The notes: generated from the letters alone by a model not told the origin. A DNA stretch of 64,000 nt from Plantago ovata (GCA_028274465.1 CM051457.1:99509982-99573981), one strand, 5' to 3'; positions 44,881-57,560 are shown, numbered from the stretch's first letter. Numbers and translations: made by a program.

Positions 44881-44980
44881 NNNNNNNNNNNNNNNNNNNN
44901 NNNNNNNNNNNNNNNNNNNNNNNNNNNNNNNNNNNNNNNNNNNNNNNNNNNNNNNNNNNNNNNNNNNNNNNNNNNNNNNN
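44881..44980. other. assembly gap of 100 N
   Basis: Exactly 100 N, a conventional placeholder for a gap of unknown size. It lies between the post-pol gene and the hairpin array of the Sirevirus-like element. Confidence 1.
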
Positions 44981-45312
44981 AAAAACAGAGAAACACTGGA
45001 GTAGTGGAGCCTTTGCATTGAATGCGTAGTGGCCCACTAACTAAAACCGTCAGAGCACTCTCTCTCTTTGTTGTTAGCCGTTAGATTATAACTCTTTTAA
45101 TCAATGGCCACGATTGAATTTCATGTCATGATTTATTGCGAGTTTATCTGTGCCAGCTTAACGTCACAAATTGATTTTACCGAGTAATAAGGAATAGATT
45201 GCTTGCTGTGAAATAGACAAGAATCTTTTCAGCGAGTTTGAATTAACAATCTAGATACTTGCTGAAAGTTCCCCCTTACTTAGATATCTCATATTTTCTA
45301 AGTTTAAAAGAT

Positions 45313-45670
45313 ATTTCTGATTTCCCGTATCAGTAAATTCTTTTGTACTTGAGAATCCTTTGGTAAATCTGAGAGATGAGCTTTGCTCTTTTTCTGAGTT
45401 CCGTCTCAGAAATTCCTTTGATACTTGAATACCTGTTTCAGTATCTTTTGATTGTCTGAGTACCCGTCTCAGCAATCCTTAAGTTCTTTCTCTTACTGAG
45501 TTCTGTCTCAGCAAGTGATCAAGTTTCCTAACAAATACCCGTTTTGAAGGAATTACTTGTTGAATGCCTGTTTCAGCAATCATGTGTAGTGACTTATCAT
45601 TTCTTAGAAGAAATCAGTGACTTGGTCTTTTACAAGGAATACTTTGGCTTGCTGAATACCTGTTTCAGCA
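45313..45670 (-). repeat. array of seven stem-loops downstream of pol
   Basis: Hairpins lie at 45313-45338, 45391-45412, 45420-45445, 45450-45477, 45492-45515, 45557-45579 and 45650-45670. Stems of 7-10 bp differ in sequence yet stay paired (GATAC/GTATC, GATTG/CAATC, TTTCTGAG/CTCAGAAA, TGCTGAA/TTCAGCA). The 6-7 nt loops are close to constant: ACAGGTA, ACGGGTA, ACGGAA, ACAGGCA on the sense (-) strand. The array sits in the spacer between the RNase H stop (45783) and the post-pol gene. Confidence 0.75.
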
Positions 45671-45782
45671 TTCTGCCAAGTGTATCCTTTATTGAGGTAG
45701 TTCAATCAATCCAAGGTTATACCTTAGCATTGCGAACCTATTATCCGGTAGGGGCTTGGTAAAGATGTCAGCAAGCTGATCT

Positions 45783-47332
45783 TCAGCCTACTTTCACAAC
45801 CTCAATATCACCTTTTTCCACATGATCTCTAATGAAATGATGTCTAATATCAATGTGCTTGGTCCTAGAGTGAAACTTAGGATTTTGCGTAATTGCAATA
45901 GCACTTGTATTATCACAAAAGATTGGTGTTTTCTTTGCAGAAATACCATAATCTCTTAATTGTTGCTGAATCCATAGGATTTGAGCTGTGCAACAACCAG
46001 CTGCAATGTATTCAGATTCAGTAGATGAATTGGCGACACAGTTTGCTTCTTGCTGAACCATGATATTAATCTAGTACCCAAAAACTGACAAGTTCCAGAG
46101 GTACTTTTTCTATCAAGAGTTGATCCACCATGATCAGCATCAGAATAGCCAACCAATTCAAGTCCAGAATCTTTAGGATACCATAATCCAACATTGACTG
46201 TACCTTTAACATATTTCAGTATTTTAATTGCCTTTTTGTAGTGTGATTCTCTTGGATCAGATTGGAATCTTGCACACACACAAACAGCATACTGAATGTC
46301 AGGTCTACTTGCTGTTAGATACAACAAGGAACCAATGAGCTCCTATATACTTGTGTTCTTCAACACTTTTGTCCTCTTTAGTATAGCCCAATTTGGTACC
46401 AACACTCATAGGGATCTTTTCAGGTTTCTCATCCTCTTTGATCCTAAACTTTATGAGCATTTCTTTCGCATACTTTGCTTGATTTATGAATATTCCATCT
46501 TTGAGTTGCTTGACTTGCAACCCTAGGAAATAATTCAATTTCCCATCATACTCATTTCAAACTTATTTGTCATGAGTTTGGCAAAATCATCACAAAGTTG
46601 CTTGTCCTTAGATCCAAAAATTATGTCATCCACATAAATTTGAACTAAGATTATTTTACCATCATGGTTCATGGTAAATAATGTTTGTCAACTTCACCTT
46701 TCTTGAAACCATTTTCCAGCAAGAACTTAGCCAAGGTATCATACCATGCTCTTGGTGCTTGCTTTAGACCATATACAGCTTTCTGAAGCTTATATACCAT
46801 CTTGGTTTCTGAGGGAAGTTCAAAGCCAGGGGGTTGTTCTAGGTAGACTTCTTCAGCAAGTTCACCATTTAAGAATGCACTTTTAACATCCATTTGGTAA
46901 ACAATGAAGTCATTGTGAGCAGCAAAGGCCAAGAAAAGCCTAATTGCATCCAATCTTGCAACTGGAGCGTAAGACTCATCATAGTCCAATCCTTCAGTCT
47001 GACAGTAACCTTGAGCAACTAAGCGTGCTTTATTTCTTGTTACTTCACCAGACTCGCTCAGCTTGTTTCTGAACACCCACTTTGTACCATAGCTTTCTTA
47101 TCTTCAGCAAGTGGCACAAGTTTCCAGACTTTGTTTCTTCAAATTGATCCAATTCTTCTTGCATTGCCTTTATCCATTCAGAATGCTTCAAAGCTTCTTC
47201 TATGGTTTTAGGTTCAATTTCTGAAACAAAGCAAGAGAATAAAGATTCTACTTCTACGACAGTTGCTTCTTCAGCAAGTCCTTGAGTAGCTTTGGATCTA
47301 GTCACTTGGCGTTTATTAATATCGCCAATCAT
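45783..47332 (-). pseudogene. Sirevirus-like reverse transcriptase and RNase H (broken)
   Basis: On the - strand RT starts near 47332. It shows [33 protein letters not shown] and [12 protein letters not shown], and the catalytic YVDD in a separate frame near 46620-46640. The third RT part (46538-46305) and RNase H (46327-45783, with STESEYIAA and FCDNTSAI) follow. At least four frame changes or stops occur near 47070, 46670, 46560 and 46070. The LTRs are only about 1% apart, so either the element was already defective and mobilised in trans, or some breaks are assembly indels. Confidence 0.88.
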
Positions 47333-49066
47333 ATCCGTAGAGGGATGATCTCTAATCCATTTATTAACAGGTTTCCTGTTTGTTGGATCAGGATATGTTT
47401 GCTCATCAGCATGTGACTCTTCAGTATGTACTTGTTCAGTACTACTGGGAATTTGTGTCTCTGCTGAGATTGTTCGTCAGCAACTGCTTGTTCAGCATTG
47501 CTGGATTGAGGTATTTCATCAGCAGGCACTGGAGATTGCGTAATTTCAGCAACTTCCGGAGCAACCGCATCTTTTGCTGGAAATTCTTTGTCGTGAACTA
47601 TATTTATCTTGTCATGACTCGGGGGAGGAGAGTCATTGTCAGAATCATCATTTAGTTCAATTGACTTGATTTGCCTAGCATCAGATTCAGTTCTTTGCTC
47701 ATGTATGATTAGCTTTTTCATACATTCTGATATTTCTTCTTCAGCAGGCACACCTTGTGACTTTTCGTAGAATACAACATGCACAGATTCTTCAATCTTT
47801 TGTGCCTTTTTGTTGTAAACTCTATAAGCTTTACTATGCAAGGAGTAGCCAAGAAATATCGCTTCGTCTGCCTTTGGTTGAAATGTTCTTAGGTATTCTC
47901 TACCATTGTTAAGAACGAAACACTTGCAACCAAATACTCTTAGATGAGTGATGTTAGGAGGTCTTCCAACAAACAATTCATAAGGAGTTTTGTTGTATTC
48001 CTTAGTAATCAAACATCTATTTTGAGTATAGCAGGCGGTATTAATCGCTTCAACCCAGTAAGCCTCACTTATTTCAGTGTCAGCAAGCATTGTTCTTGCG
48101 GCTTCTTTCAGGGTACGATTCTTCCGTTCAGCAACACCATTTTGCTGTGGTGTCCTTACTGAGGATAACTGATGTTGAATACCTTTGGAGGTACAATATT
48201 CAGTTATGTACTGGTTTACAAACTCAGTACCATGGTCTGTCCTTATGACTTTTACCTTGTCATTTTTCATGACTTCAAGCTTATTCAGCAAGTTAGGTAT
48301 TTCAGTCTTGGTTTCAGATTTGTGCTTGATGAATACTACCCAAGTGAATCTTGAATAGTCATCTACCACGACTAGACCATACTTCTTACCAGCATAGCTT
48401 GTTGAAGAAGATTCAAACAAGTCCATGTGTAAGAGTTGTAAAGGTTTTGTAGTTGACGGTACTGCCTTGTTCTTGAAAGAAGATTTGGTTTGCTTTCCTT
48501 GCTGACATGCATTGCAAACACCATCCTTCTTAAAAGTAACCCTAGGTAATCCAACTACAAGTGCCTTTTTAGACAGCTTATTCAGCGTCTTGAAGTTTAG
48601 ATGACTTGTTCGTTTATGCCATAACCATGCTTTTTCAGCAAGGCAATCATGATCTGAGACAAGGCATTTTCAACGTTTGCTGAAGACCAATCAACGGTGT
48701 ACAAGCCTCCTGATCTTCTTGCAATCATTATAACCTTTTTAGTCTCAAAATCTACAAGTTTACATTCATCACTTTTAATTTCGATGAAGTATCCTTTGTC
48801 AGCAAATTGACTCATGCTGAAAAGGTTAAACTTAAGATTTTTGACATAAAGAACTCCAGAAATGGTTATGCATCCCAACTTCACATCACCATAGCCTTTT
48901 GTAGATCCGAGCCTCCACCAGCAAACCTTATTGTTGGACCTTTAGACCACCGTCTATAGTTTATAAGGTTATTCTTGTTGCCCGTCATGTGCTTTCCACA
49001 ACCACTATCAAAGTGCCAGATTGCATCGTTTGTCTCCGTGGCTGCAGTCTGCACAATCAAGAGCAA
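47329..49066 (-). pseudogene. Sirevirus-like protease and integrase (broken)
   Basis: Order on the - strand: protease near 49066-48881 with the D-S-G motif in WHFDSGCGKHMTG; GAG-pre-integrase near 48884-48597; zinc region around 48550 (CNACQQGK); integrase core 48426-47600. The catalytic residues are visible in LLHMDLFESS, RTDHGTEF and QQNGVAERKNR. The linker to RT is acidic and Gln-rich. The segments lie in different frames, with breaks near 48880, 48600 and 47340. Complete catalytic motifs suggest recent function. Confidence 0.88.
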
Positions 49067-49217
49067 ACAAGTTAATTATCCAATGATGGATGTCCATTAA
49101 CATGTTCAAGAATGCGTCCAGTGGAAACCCAAGTCTGAAGTTTTTCAACTTTGACTTGTTTTCTACTTGCTGAGGAACTAGGAGGTTTTGAGCTGAAAGA
49201 CTTTTGACTCGTGTTGG

Positions 49218-51491
49218 TCAAATCCACTTTCTGATGTGGTATCTTGCTCTGTTGACCTTTTTGCTGAACATACTTTTCAGTAAGTTCTTTTCTAGCAAGG
49301 TTCCTTCTAGTCCTAGCATTGGGAGTCTTTCAGAACTCTTAGGCTTGATTTTATTCATCTCTTTGAAGTATCTTTGCTGACTTTGCTTATACTCATGAAA
49401 AAGTTGACTTTGCTTGGTTTTGAAACCTAGTCCACTTTTCGGAGAATGCTGAGCTTTAGCTTCAGCAACCTTACTTGATTCAGGTTTGTCAGCAAAGGAC
49501 TTCTGATTACTTTTAGTAATCTTGCCTTTAGTCTTAACAACTTGCTTTTCAGCAACTTGTTTGGCGGAATGCTTCACGGCATTCTTCTTCTTCCAGTTTG
49601 CTTTTCAGCAACCTGTTTTCCTTTTAAAGTCTTGTTACTTTGATTAGCAACAACGGGCTTTATGGTCATAGGTACTTGATTGCATGTTTCAGCAACCTTA
49701 GTTTGACCAAACTGATAGATTACTGGAGGACTACTATCAGTAGCACGTACAAAGGAGATAGGTGATTTATCTTTTCTCAAGATTTCTACATTATCACCTT
49801 CACACGTTGCTCCTAAACCTTCTTTCTGAGATGGATCTCTCAAATAAGAGTTTAGTTCAGTCAGCGTATTACTTGCTTCCACATAGGATTTGAAATTGAT
49901 TTTATCTTTTCATTTCTTGGATTTCAGCAAGTAACTTTAGAATAGAGGACTGATACTCTTCCAATTCTAATGCCATTTGAGAATTTTTCTCTGCAGCCTC
50001 AGCAATCAACTTCTTAAGACGCCTTATTTCAGCATCCTTTTCTTCTGTCTCTTCCTTCAGCAAAACGTACTTTTCAGTAGTTTGCTTGGTCAGAGTTTCA
50101 GCAAGTTGTAGTTTCTCTTGCTGTTTGCTGAGAGTTTTCTCAAATCTTTCGATTTCACCTTGAATCTTGTCAAGGTCAATCTCGTCTTCACTTTCTGAAT
50201 CTGAGTCAGAGGTAGAGTTGTTTACCTGACCGACCATGAGGCAGAATTCTTAGTTCGACACATCTGGATAAGCTTCCATAGCTATTCTACACACTTCTTT
50301 GCCAATCTCCACGTCTAGAGTGGCTTCTTCATCGTCGGTGTCTGAACTTTCATCCTCACTGTCTTTGGAGCTTGTATCAATACACAATGCATCGATTTTT
50401 GCTTGAAGCTTCTTCTTTTCTTCAGCAATGAAAGCTCTTTTGAACTTCTTCTTCTTTTCAGCAGATTTGCCTTTCAGCAAAGGGCAATTAGCTTTGAAGT
50501 GTCCAGGCTTTTTGCAGTAAAAACATAGATCATTTCCAACTGCTGGTTCTTCTGATGATGTAGCTTGCTGAGCTTGCTTGTTCAGCGAGCTAGTATCATT
50601 CTTGTACTTATGGTAGTTGTTACCAAGATGCTTTTTCAGCTTCTCTTTTGCTTTTCGCCTTTCAAGTTCCTTCCTGATGAACTTCTTCATGTTTTTAACA
50701 ACTAAAGCATTTTCATCAGCAGGCTCTTTATCATTCTTCTTTTCAGAAGATGACGGCTTTGCAGCAAGAGCAATGTTTTGCGATTTTTCAGCAAACACAT
50801 TTTCTCTTTGCTTTGTCTCATAATTGACAGTAGCAAGATGAGAGAACAACTCTGTTGGTGTAATGTCTGGCATTCCTTGATTATAATAGAAATTCTGAGT
50901 ATGGATCCATTCTTGATTCAAACTTTTGATGATAGTTTTCACTTTCTCAGAATCTGAATAAAGATTTCCAACACCCAGCGCTGCCATTTCACTAACAAGA
51001 GTTGTGAATCTGAAGTCCAAGTCTTCCAGTGACTCGTTTGCACCTTGCTTAAAGTTTTGAAACTTTAATTTAAGTACTTCAAGTTTGTTTTCCTTGGTCT
51101 TGTCAGATCCAGCACAAAGATCTTGAACCATTTTCCAAGCTTCCTTTGCAGTCTTAGCACCCCACAGTTTGCACTGTATGGTATCCGGAGTTGATCGAAT
51201 GATGATATTTCTAGCTTGGCCATCAAGACGGAATCTCTTAGCTTTGTCAGAAGTCCATTCCTCTCTTGGTTTTGGCACAAACGTATCTGATGGTTCGCCT
51301 TGGACGGTTTCCTTTCCAGCTTCAGTGGTCCTATGAGGGAAACTCCTTTCAACCTTGGTGATCTTGATAGGTCCATCATTAATGACGGTGACCATCTCAT
51401 CACTAATGGCCTCAAGATGTAGCATCATGTTGTTTCGCCATTTCTCGTAATTTTCCAGCTTTAGCAAGGGAGCATCTCCTAAAGACATCAT
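49218..51491 (-). pseudogene. Sirevirus-like gag with coiled coil and zinc knuckle
   Basis: The ATG is at 51491, about 110 bases after the LTR. Residues about 60-230 form the copia-type gag domain (KLWGAKTAKEAWKMVQDLC, LKFQNFKQGANESLEDL). A basic region and the CX2CX4HX4C knuckle CFYCKKPGHFKANC follow near residue 325. A TAA at 50250 interrupts the frame; in the same frame 50237-49902 encodes a Glu/Lys-rich coiled coil. The Lys-rich linker 49882-49218 follows with a frame change near 49575. Gag of this length with a coiled coil is typical of Sireviruses. Confidence 0.87.
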
Positions 51492-51579
51492 GTCAGCAAA
51501 GCACTACCAAACTGATCAAGTGAAAGTGATTTACGGAAAGCACTTAAGGGGATCTAGGTTCAGTGCAGAAGGCTAAAGA

Positions 51580-51600
51580 ACCTCCTGCTCTGATACCACT
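51580..51600 (-). other. primer-binding site of the Sirevirus-like element
   Basis: On the - strand AGTGGTATCAGAGCAGGAGG directly follows the 5' LTR. It is complementary to the 3' end of initiator-Met tRNA, as in most copia elements. Confidence 0.92.
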
Positions 51601-53246
51601 TGTTGGTCCCTTTAAACAACAAGAAAAGACTAGGGGGGGGGGGTGAATAGTCTTTTCAAACTTTCGTCGTTTAAAAACTTTCTCAGCAAGTACTTATTAC
51701 TTTTCAGTAATGAGTTTGCTGATACTTAACTTTCTCAGCAAGCGTAAGTTACTTTACAGTAGCTTGGTTTGCTGATACTTAAAATCAGAGAGCGAAAGTC
51801 TTTGAAACAATAAGTGCTCTTTCAGCAAGTAAAGGGTTTCAGCAAGTGAAGTGAGTGACTGTGTACAAACAGATATATATTGCTGAAAGCTAAATGCAGT
51901 AAGTAAATCACACAAACACTTTTATAGTGGTATCTGAGAGTGGCGTAATCTCTCAACTAATCCACTTCGTCCTTTCTAGGACTGAATCCACTATGATATG
52001 ATTGAGGTTCCTTACAATCTCCTATCTAAAGCGATTCAACAGAAACCAAAGCACACTTGCTTTGTCTCCAACCTAAACTGGAGAACTCAACCTTGTTCTC
52101 CACCAAACTTGGTACTTTTAATCAGCAAAAATTTGCTCGATTAAGTTCCCCCTGAATATCACGCCTGAAAGGGTGTATTTTCAGTTAGAGAGTTTTGGGG
52201 TGAGATAACTTAATTATAACTTATTCAGTTACAACAAGTAATCTAAGAAACACAACTTGGAATACTTTGCAGTAAACAAGTTTGATTGTTTCTGGTGTCA
52301 AGACTTGTTCTTGTTCGAAAGAAAGAACACTTAACTAATTTCTTAGTCGAGTTTGTTCTACTTCTTCACAAGTAGCTTTTTCAAGCTTTTAAGTCTTGGA
52401 ACGGATCAATGGCAGTTATAGAGAGTTTGAAGGTATGTGAGTTTAAGCACAAGTGAGAGTTTGATCACGTTGTTGACACACTTCAACTCTTTGCCGGATG
52501 ACCTCTATTTATAGTGCAAGTAAGGAGCCGTTTGAATTTCAAATCCTAAGGCTTTTGTTCCTTAACATGTCACTATCTTGCTTTTGTACTTTCAGCAGCG
52601 ACTTTGTTTGTCTTCTAGTCTTCATGTCCTTCGCGTGCATGTTTTGCATTAAATGCACATTTGAATAGAATTCAAATAGTAACATTGGAGCGCAAATTCT
52701 TGTACATTCAGCAAGAGGTCACATATGTTCATCAGCAAGTGGTCAGTCTCAGTTTCAGCAAGCACAACCTACTCTGTCTTTCAGATTTTCACTTATGCAA
52801 TGCTGTTGCTGAAGTTTCCACTTTCTGAGCAACACGTGCCTTACCAGTCTTCAGCAATCTTCAAGTCTTCAAGTCTTCGAAATTTTCAAGTCTTCAGATC
52901 TTCAAAAAAGTCTTCAAGATTCTGAGCGGTTTCTTATTTGCTTCAATAATTTGTTTGTAATAAACAAAATATATCTTCAGCAAATGCTTCAATAGGTTAT
53001 TTTCTTTTTCAGAAAATAAGATACATTAAAGCTAAGCATCAATAAGATATTTTCTTTTCAGAAAATAAAACACATCATACGCAAAAGAAATAACTTATCT
53101 AACACCTAACTAAGTCATCAGCAAACGTTCCTCTTTTACAATGTCCTTAAAATTCTAAATTCCTATGGACCTTAAGAGTACTAGTTACTGGACTTTCCTT
53201 AATTTAGCATGGTTAATTGCTCATCAAAATTACAAGTTTCCTAACA
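51601..53246 (-). repeat. 5' LTR of the Sirevirus-like element
   Basis: A 1646-bp LTR, on the - strand from 53246 (TGTTAGGAAAC) to 51601 (GGGACCAACA). It is nearly identical to 38877-40519; differences include the C-run length near 51635 and single substitutions. Confidence 0.93.
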
Positions 53247-54002
53247 AAGGCTTTTGAAGCGGTCGAAGTAACTGAGCAACTTATCAAAGAGCTTAGCCTA
53301 CTGAAGTGTGGAAGGTGCGGTAAAGCAGTCGAGGATACCCCCCTGGAAGTAGTGAGCAAACCACCCGAGGTGAGGGGCGAATCACCCCCCAACTCCAGGG
53401 AACCGGTCGATCCTAGTCCTCCCGATGAGACACCTGAAACTGATCCCGAGCAACCTCCAGTTGTTGCTACTAAGGAGAATGAGTGCGAAGAGGTGAATCT
53501 ACTACTCCGAGGAGGCAAGATGACCAAAATTCCTAACTTCGTACGTCCTAAACGGGTGGAATCTACTGAGATCAATAATAGAGGACCAAACACAGAACAA
53601 GAGGTTAGCAGATGTTCCAAAGAACCTCAAGAAGTTCCGGAAAGGAATGATGAACCAAGACCATCTGTGGTAGACATAGATGATGACGAAGTCGAGGTAG
53701 GAACTAGTATGCCAGGGGAACTTCACAAATCTTCCAATCCATATGTGCCTCCGAAGCCACATGTGCCATTCCCGAGTCGGATCAAACCAGCCAAGAAGGA
53801 TATTCAAGATTCACCCCTATTCCAACACCTGTCAAAAGTGGAAGTCAATGTGCCTCTCTTAGAGTTAATCCAGAACATTCCAGCTTATACGAAATTCTTT
53901 CGTGAGATCAAGAACAAAAGGATTACTTCAGGAAAGGAAGTGAATGGGGTTGAAACGGTCAACTCGATTGCTGGATTGCCCGTGAAGAAAAAGGATCCTT
54001 GA
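53247..54002 (+). pseudogene. element A gag, C-terminal part
   Basis: Resumes after the Sirevirus. A linker with CGRCGKAVED, Pro/Glu-rich sequence and the LELIQNIPAYTKFF segment lead to the protease; that segment is typical of the Athila/Tat gag-protease junction. A single TGA at 54000-54002 stops the frame, which otherwise continues in register into protease. The 38057-38876 part is in another frame relative to this one. Confidence 0.82.
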
Positions 54003-57000
54003 AGCTTCATCATCGACATCGCCTTAGGGAATGGACGAACTACGAAGGCAATGCTTGACTTAGGAGCTAGCATTAACTTAATGTCGTATTCAGTATACAA
54101 GGCCCTGGAACTCGGAGAATTGACACCAACTGATATGGTCGTCCAAATGGCAGACCAAAGTGTGAAGAGGTCGGTCGGGATAATAGAAGACATACTTGTG
54201 AAAGTGGACAAATTGATAATCCCAGCTGATTTTGTAGTAATGAAGTCCGCGGACGAGGGAAAGAGCCATATCCGTGAGCACGTAGTACTACTTGGGAGAC
54301 CATTCATGGCAACTACCAACACATGCCTTGAACTTAAGGGCAAGAAAATAACCATGGAGGTAATGGGCAAGAAGATTGAGTTGGTAGGATGTAGCATCAG
54401 AGATAAGGAAGTTACGGAGGAGTTAAAATTTGTCGATTGCTACGAATCCGTAATTCCCGAATTTCATCATTGCCATGGTAATCGTGAACCACTTGAGGAG
54501 GCACTAACAATGCGAGCTGAGACGTGCTACATGACCGAAGAAGCAAGGGAACTAGTTGAAATAATGGATAGCACCCCAGAAATTCCCGCAGGAGAAGAGG
54601 TACTTGAACCTTTAGATGAAGAAGAAGAAGAAAGTGGGTTTCCTGAAGAACCTAGCTTAGAATTGAAACCACTTCCTGCGCACCTCAAGTATGTGTACTT
54701 AGGAGAAAATCAGAAGAAGCCTGTAATTGTCTCCTCACATCTCTCCGACGATGAAGAAAGTAAGCTGATTGAAGTATTGAAGGAAAATTCCGCAGCTATA
54801 GGATGGGGGATCAGTGATATCAAAGGAATTAGCCCTACACGATGCGTGCACAACATCACTCTAGAACAAGATGCCAAGCCCGTTAGGCAACCTCAGCGAA
54901 GGATAAATCCAGCCATGCAAGAGGTGGTAAAAAAGGAAGTGATCAAGTTGCTAGATGCTGATATGATTTACCCCATTCCTGATAGTCGATGGGTGAGCCC
55001 GGTACATGTAGTTCCTAAGAAATCAGGAGTCACGGTGGAAGAGAATGAGAAGGGAGAATTGGTACCGGTTAGGAAGACCACTGGATGGCGGATGTGCATT
55101 GACTATAGAAGATTAAATGCCGCCACTAAAAAAGACCACTTCCCTTTACCGTTTATAGATGACATGCTAAACCCCTTGCGGGGCGGAAGTTTTATTGTTT
55201 TCTTGATGGTTTATCAGGTTTCTACCAGATTCCGATTGCACCGGAGGATCAGGAGAAGACGGCATTCACTTGCCCATTCGGAACATTTGCCTATAGGAGG
55301 ATGTCATTCGGACTATGCAATGCTCCCGCCACTTTTCAAAGGTGCATGCTTTATGTTTTCTCTGACATGGTAACTAAATTTGTTGAAGTTTTCATGGATG
55401 ATTTTTCCCTTTTTGGTGATTCCTTTGATGAATGCTTGCAAAGATTAGATCTAGTTTTGAAAAGGTGCATTGAATGCAACTTGACCTTAAGCTGGGAGAA
55501 GAGTCATTATATGGTTAGAGAAGGCATTGTTCTAGGACATGTAGTTTCTGAGAGAGGTATTGAGGTAGACAAGGCTAAGATCGAAATCATTGAAAACTTC
55601 CCCCACCTACTTGTGTGAAGAATTGCAATCTTTTCTTGGCCATGTAGGTTTTCATAGGAGGTTTATTAAAGATTTTTTCGAAAATTGCTAAACCTTTAAG
55701 TAGCTTGCTTGCTAAAGATGTGGTTTTCCATTTCTCTAATGAATGCTTAGTTGCTTTTAATACCCTTAAAGAAAAGCTTGTTACTGCTCCCATTGTTGTG
55801 CCGCCTGACTGGAATCTTCCTTTTGAAATTATGTGTGATGCTTCGAATTTTGCTATGGGTGCTGTTTTATGCCAAAAAGTTGATAATCAGTATCGTGTGA
55901 TTTATTATATTAGTAAGACTCTAGACTCTGCGCAGGTTAATTATACAACTACTGAAAAAGAATTTTTAGCTGTTGTCTTTGCTTTACAAAAGTTTAGGTC
56001 TTATTTAATTGGCCATCCTGTGAATGTCCATACTGATCATGCTGCTTTGAGACATTTGATAGCTAAGCAAGATTCTAAGCCTAGATTAATCCATTGGGTC
56101 CTTTTGCTGCAAGACTTTGATTTGACCATAGTGGATAGAGCTGGTAGGGAGAATTTAGTAGCAGATCATTTATCTAGAATACCTAATATCCCTGTTGATT
56201 CGATACCCATCAATGAAGACCTCCCTGATGAGCACTTAATGAAGGCTAATGAAGAGCCATGGTATGCTGATATTGTAAACTATTTGGCTATGAATGTTTG
56301 CCCCACTAACTTTTCAGCCTCAAACAAGAGAGCTCTTGCCAAGCGATGCAGGACTTACATATGGGATGATCCGCATCTATTCAAGGAAGGAGCTGATGGG
56401 ATTCTAAGGAGATGCGTGCCACAAAAAGAGCAACAAAGTGTACTGAGCCATTGCCATGAGCTTAATTGTGGGGGACACTACAGTGGGTTGAAAACAGCAC
56501 GCAAGGTACTGCAAGTAGGATTTTTCTGGCCAACAATATACAAAGATGCTCGAAGTTTTGTGAAGAATTGTGACCCATGTCAACGAGGTGGTGATATTGG
56601 CAAGAAAGATGAAATGCCCCTTCAAGGGAATCTAGTGGTAGAACCTTTCGATGTATGGGGCATTGATTTCATGGGACCATTTCCATCCAGTGGAGGCTAT
56701 GAATACATTCTTGTTGCAGTGGACTATGTGACTAAATGGGTGAAGCAATTCCTACAAAAACAAATGACGACGCAGTGGTTATGAAGTTCTTGAAGGAAGT
56801 AATATTCTCGAGATTTGGGTGCCCTAGGACAATCATCAGTGATGGAGGGTCAAACTTCGTCAATAGAACGTTTGCCTCCCTTCTTAAGAGATACAGTGTC
56901 CACCATAGTATCGCTACACCTTATCACCCACAGACGTCGGGACAAGTCGAAGTCAGCAACCGTCAAATCAAGAAGATCCTGGAGCGAGTAGTGAAGCCTA

Positions 57001-57560
57001 GTAGGAAGGATTGGGCAGGAAAATTGAATGATGCACTTTGGGCATACAGAACTAGCTACAAGACGGTGATCGGGACCACTCCGTACAGACTTGTGTATGG
57101 GAAAGCATGTCATCTTCCCGTAGAACTGGAACACAAGGCATATTGGGCCATAAAACCACTCAATCTTGACATGGGAAAAGCTGGCGAGGAACGATTGTTG
57201 CAACTAGATGAGCTTGATGAATTACGACTAGGTGCTTATGAAAATGCCAAGATCTACAAGGAACGTACTAAGAATTATCATGATCGTGGTATAGTACGTA
57301 AGGAATTGATTCCTGGACAAAAATCTTTAGTATTTAATTCTCGCCTTCGACTATTTCCTAGAAAGCTCCGTACTCGTTGGGATGGACCGTACGAAATTAT
57401 CGAAGTTGCTCCCCATGGAGCTGTAAAACTCTTTGATCCAAAGACGGGCAATACCTTCAAGGTGAATGTCCAGCGAGTGAAGCCATACTTCGAGATATCT
57501 AGCGATCAAAGGGAGGTTGATCACCTTGAGCTTACCCTTACCGCCTCCACTGAAGGTTAG
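54003..57560 (+). pseudogene. element A pol: protease, RT, RNase H, integrase (broken)
   Basis: The protease has D-L-G in LDLGASINLMSYSVY (about 54049) and VVLLGRPF. RT runs about 54780-55620 with WRMCIDYRRLN, CPFGTFAYRRMSFGL and the catalytic FMDDFS near 55392. RNase H is about 55800-56180 ([33 protein letters not shown]). Integrase (about 56450-57400) has the HHCC zinc region, [16 protein letters not shown] and the E in [10 protein letters not shown]. Frame changes lie near 55180, 55615-55690 and 56735. Catalytic residues of all enzymes are visible, so damage is limited to a few indels plus the upstream TGA. This element is the best candidate relative of the helper that could have moved element N. 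Confidence 0.9.

Larger units (their letters stand above)
38877..53246 (-). mobile_element. Sirevirus-like copia element, about 14.4 kb
   Basis: Lies on the - strand with TSD AAGGC (38872-38876 and 53247-53251). It has LTRs of 1646 and 1643 bp, an initiator-Met PBS, a long gag with zinc knuckle and coiled coil, PR-IN-RT-RH, and then about 5 kb after pol holding another long gene. Large gag, copia pol order and an extra post-pol gene are hallmarks of the Sirevirus/SIRE lineage. The LTRs differ by roughly fifteen positions by eye (about 1%), so insertion is recent. It contains the 100-N gap. Confidence 0.92.
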
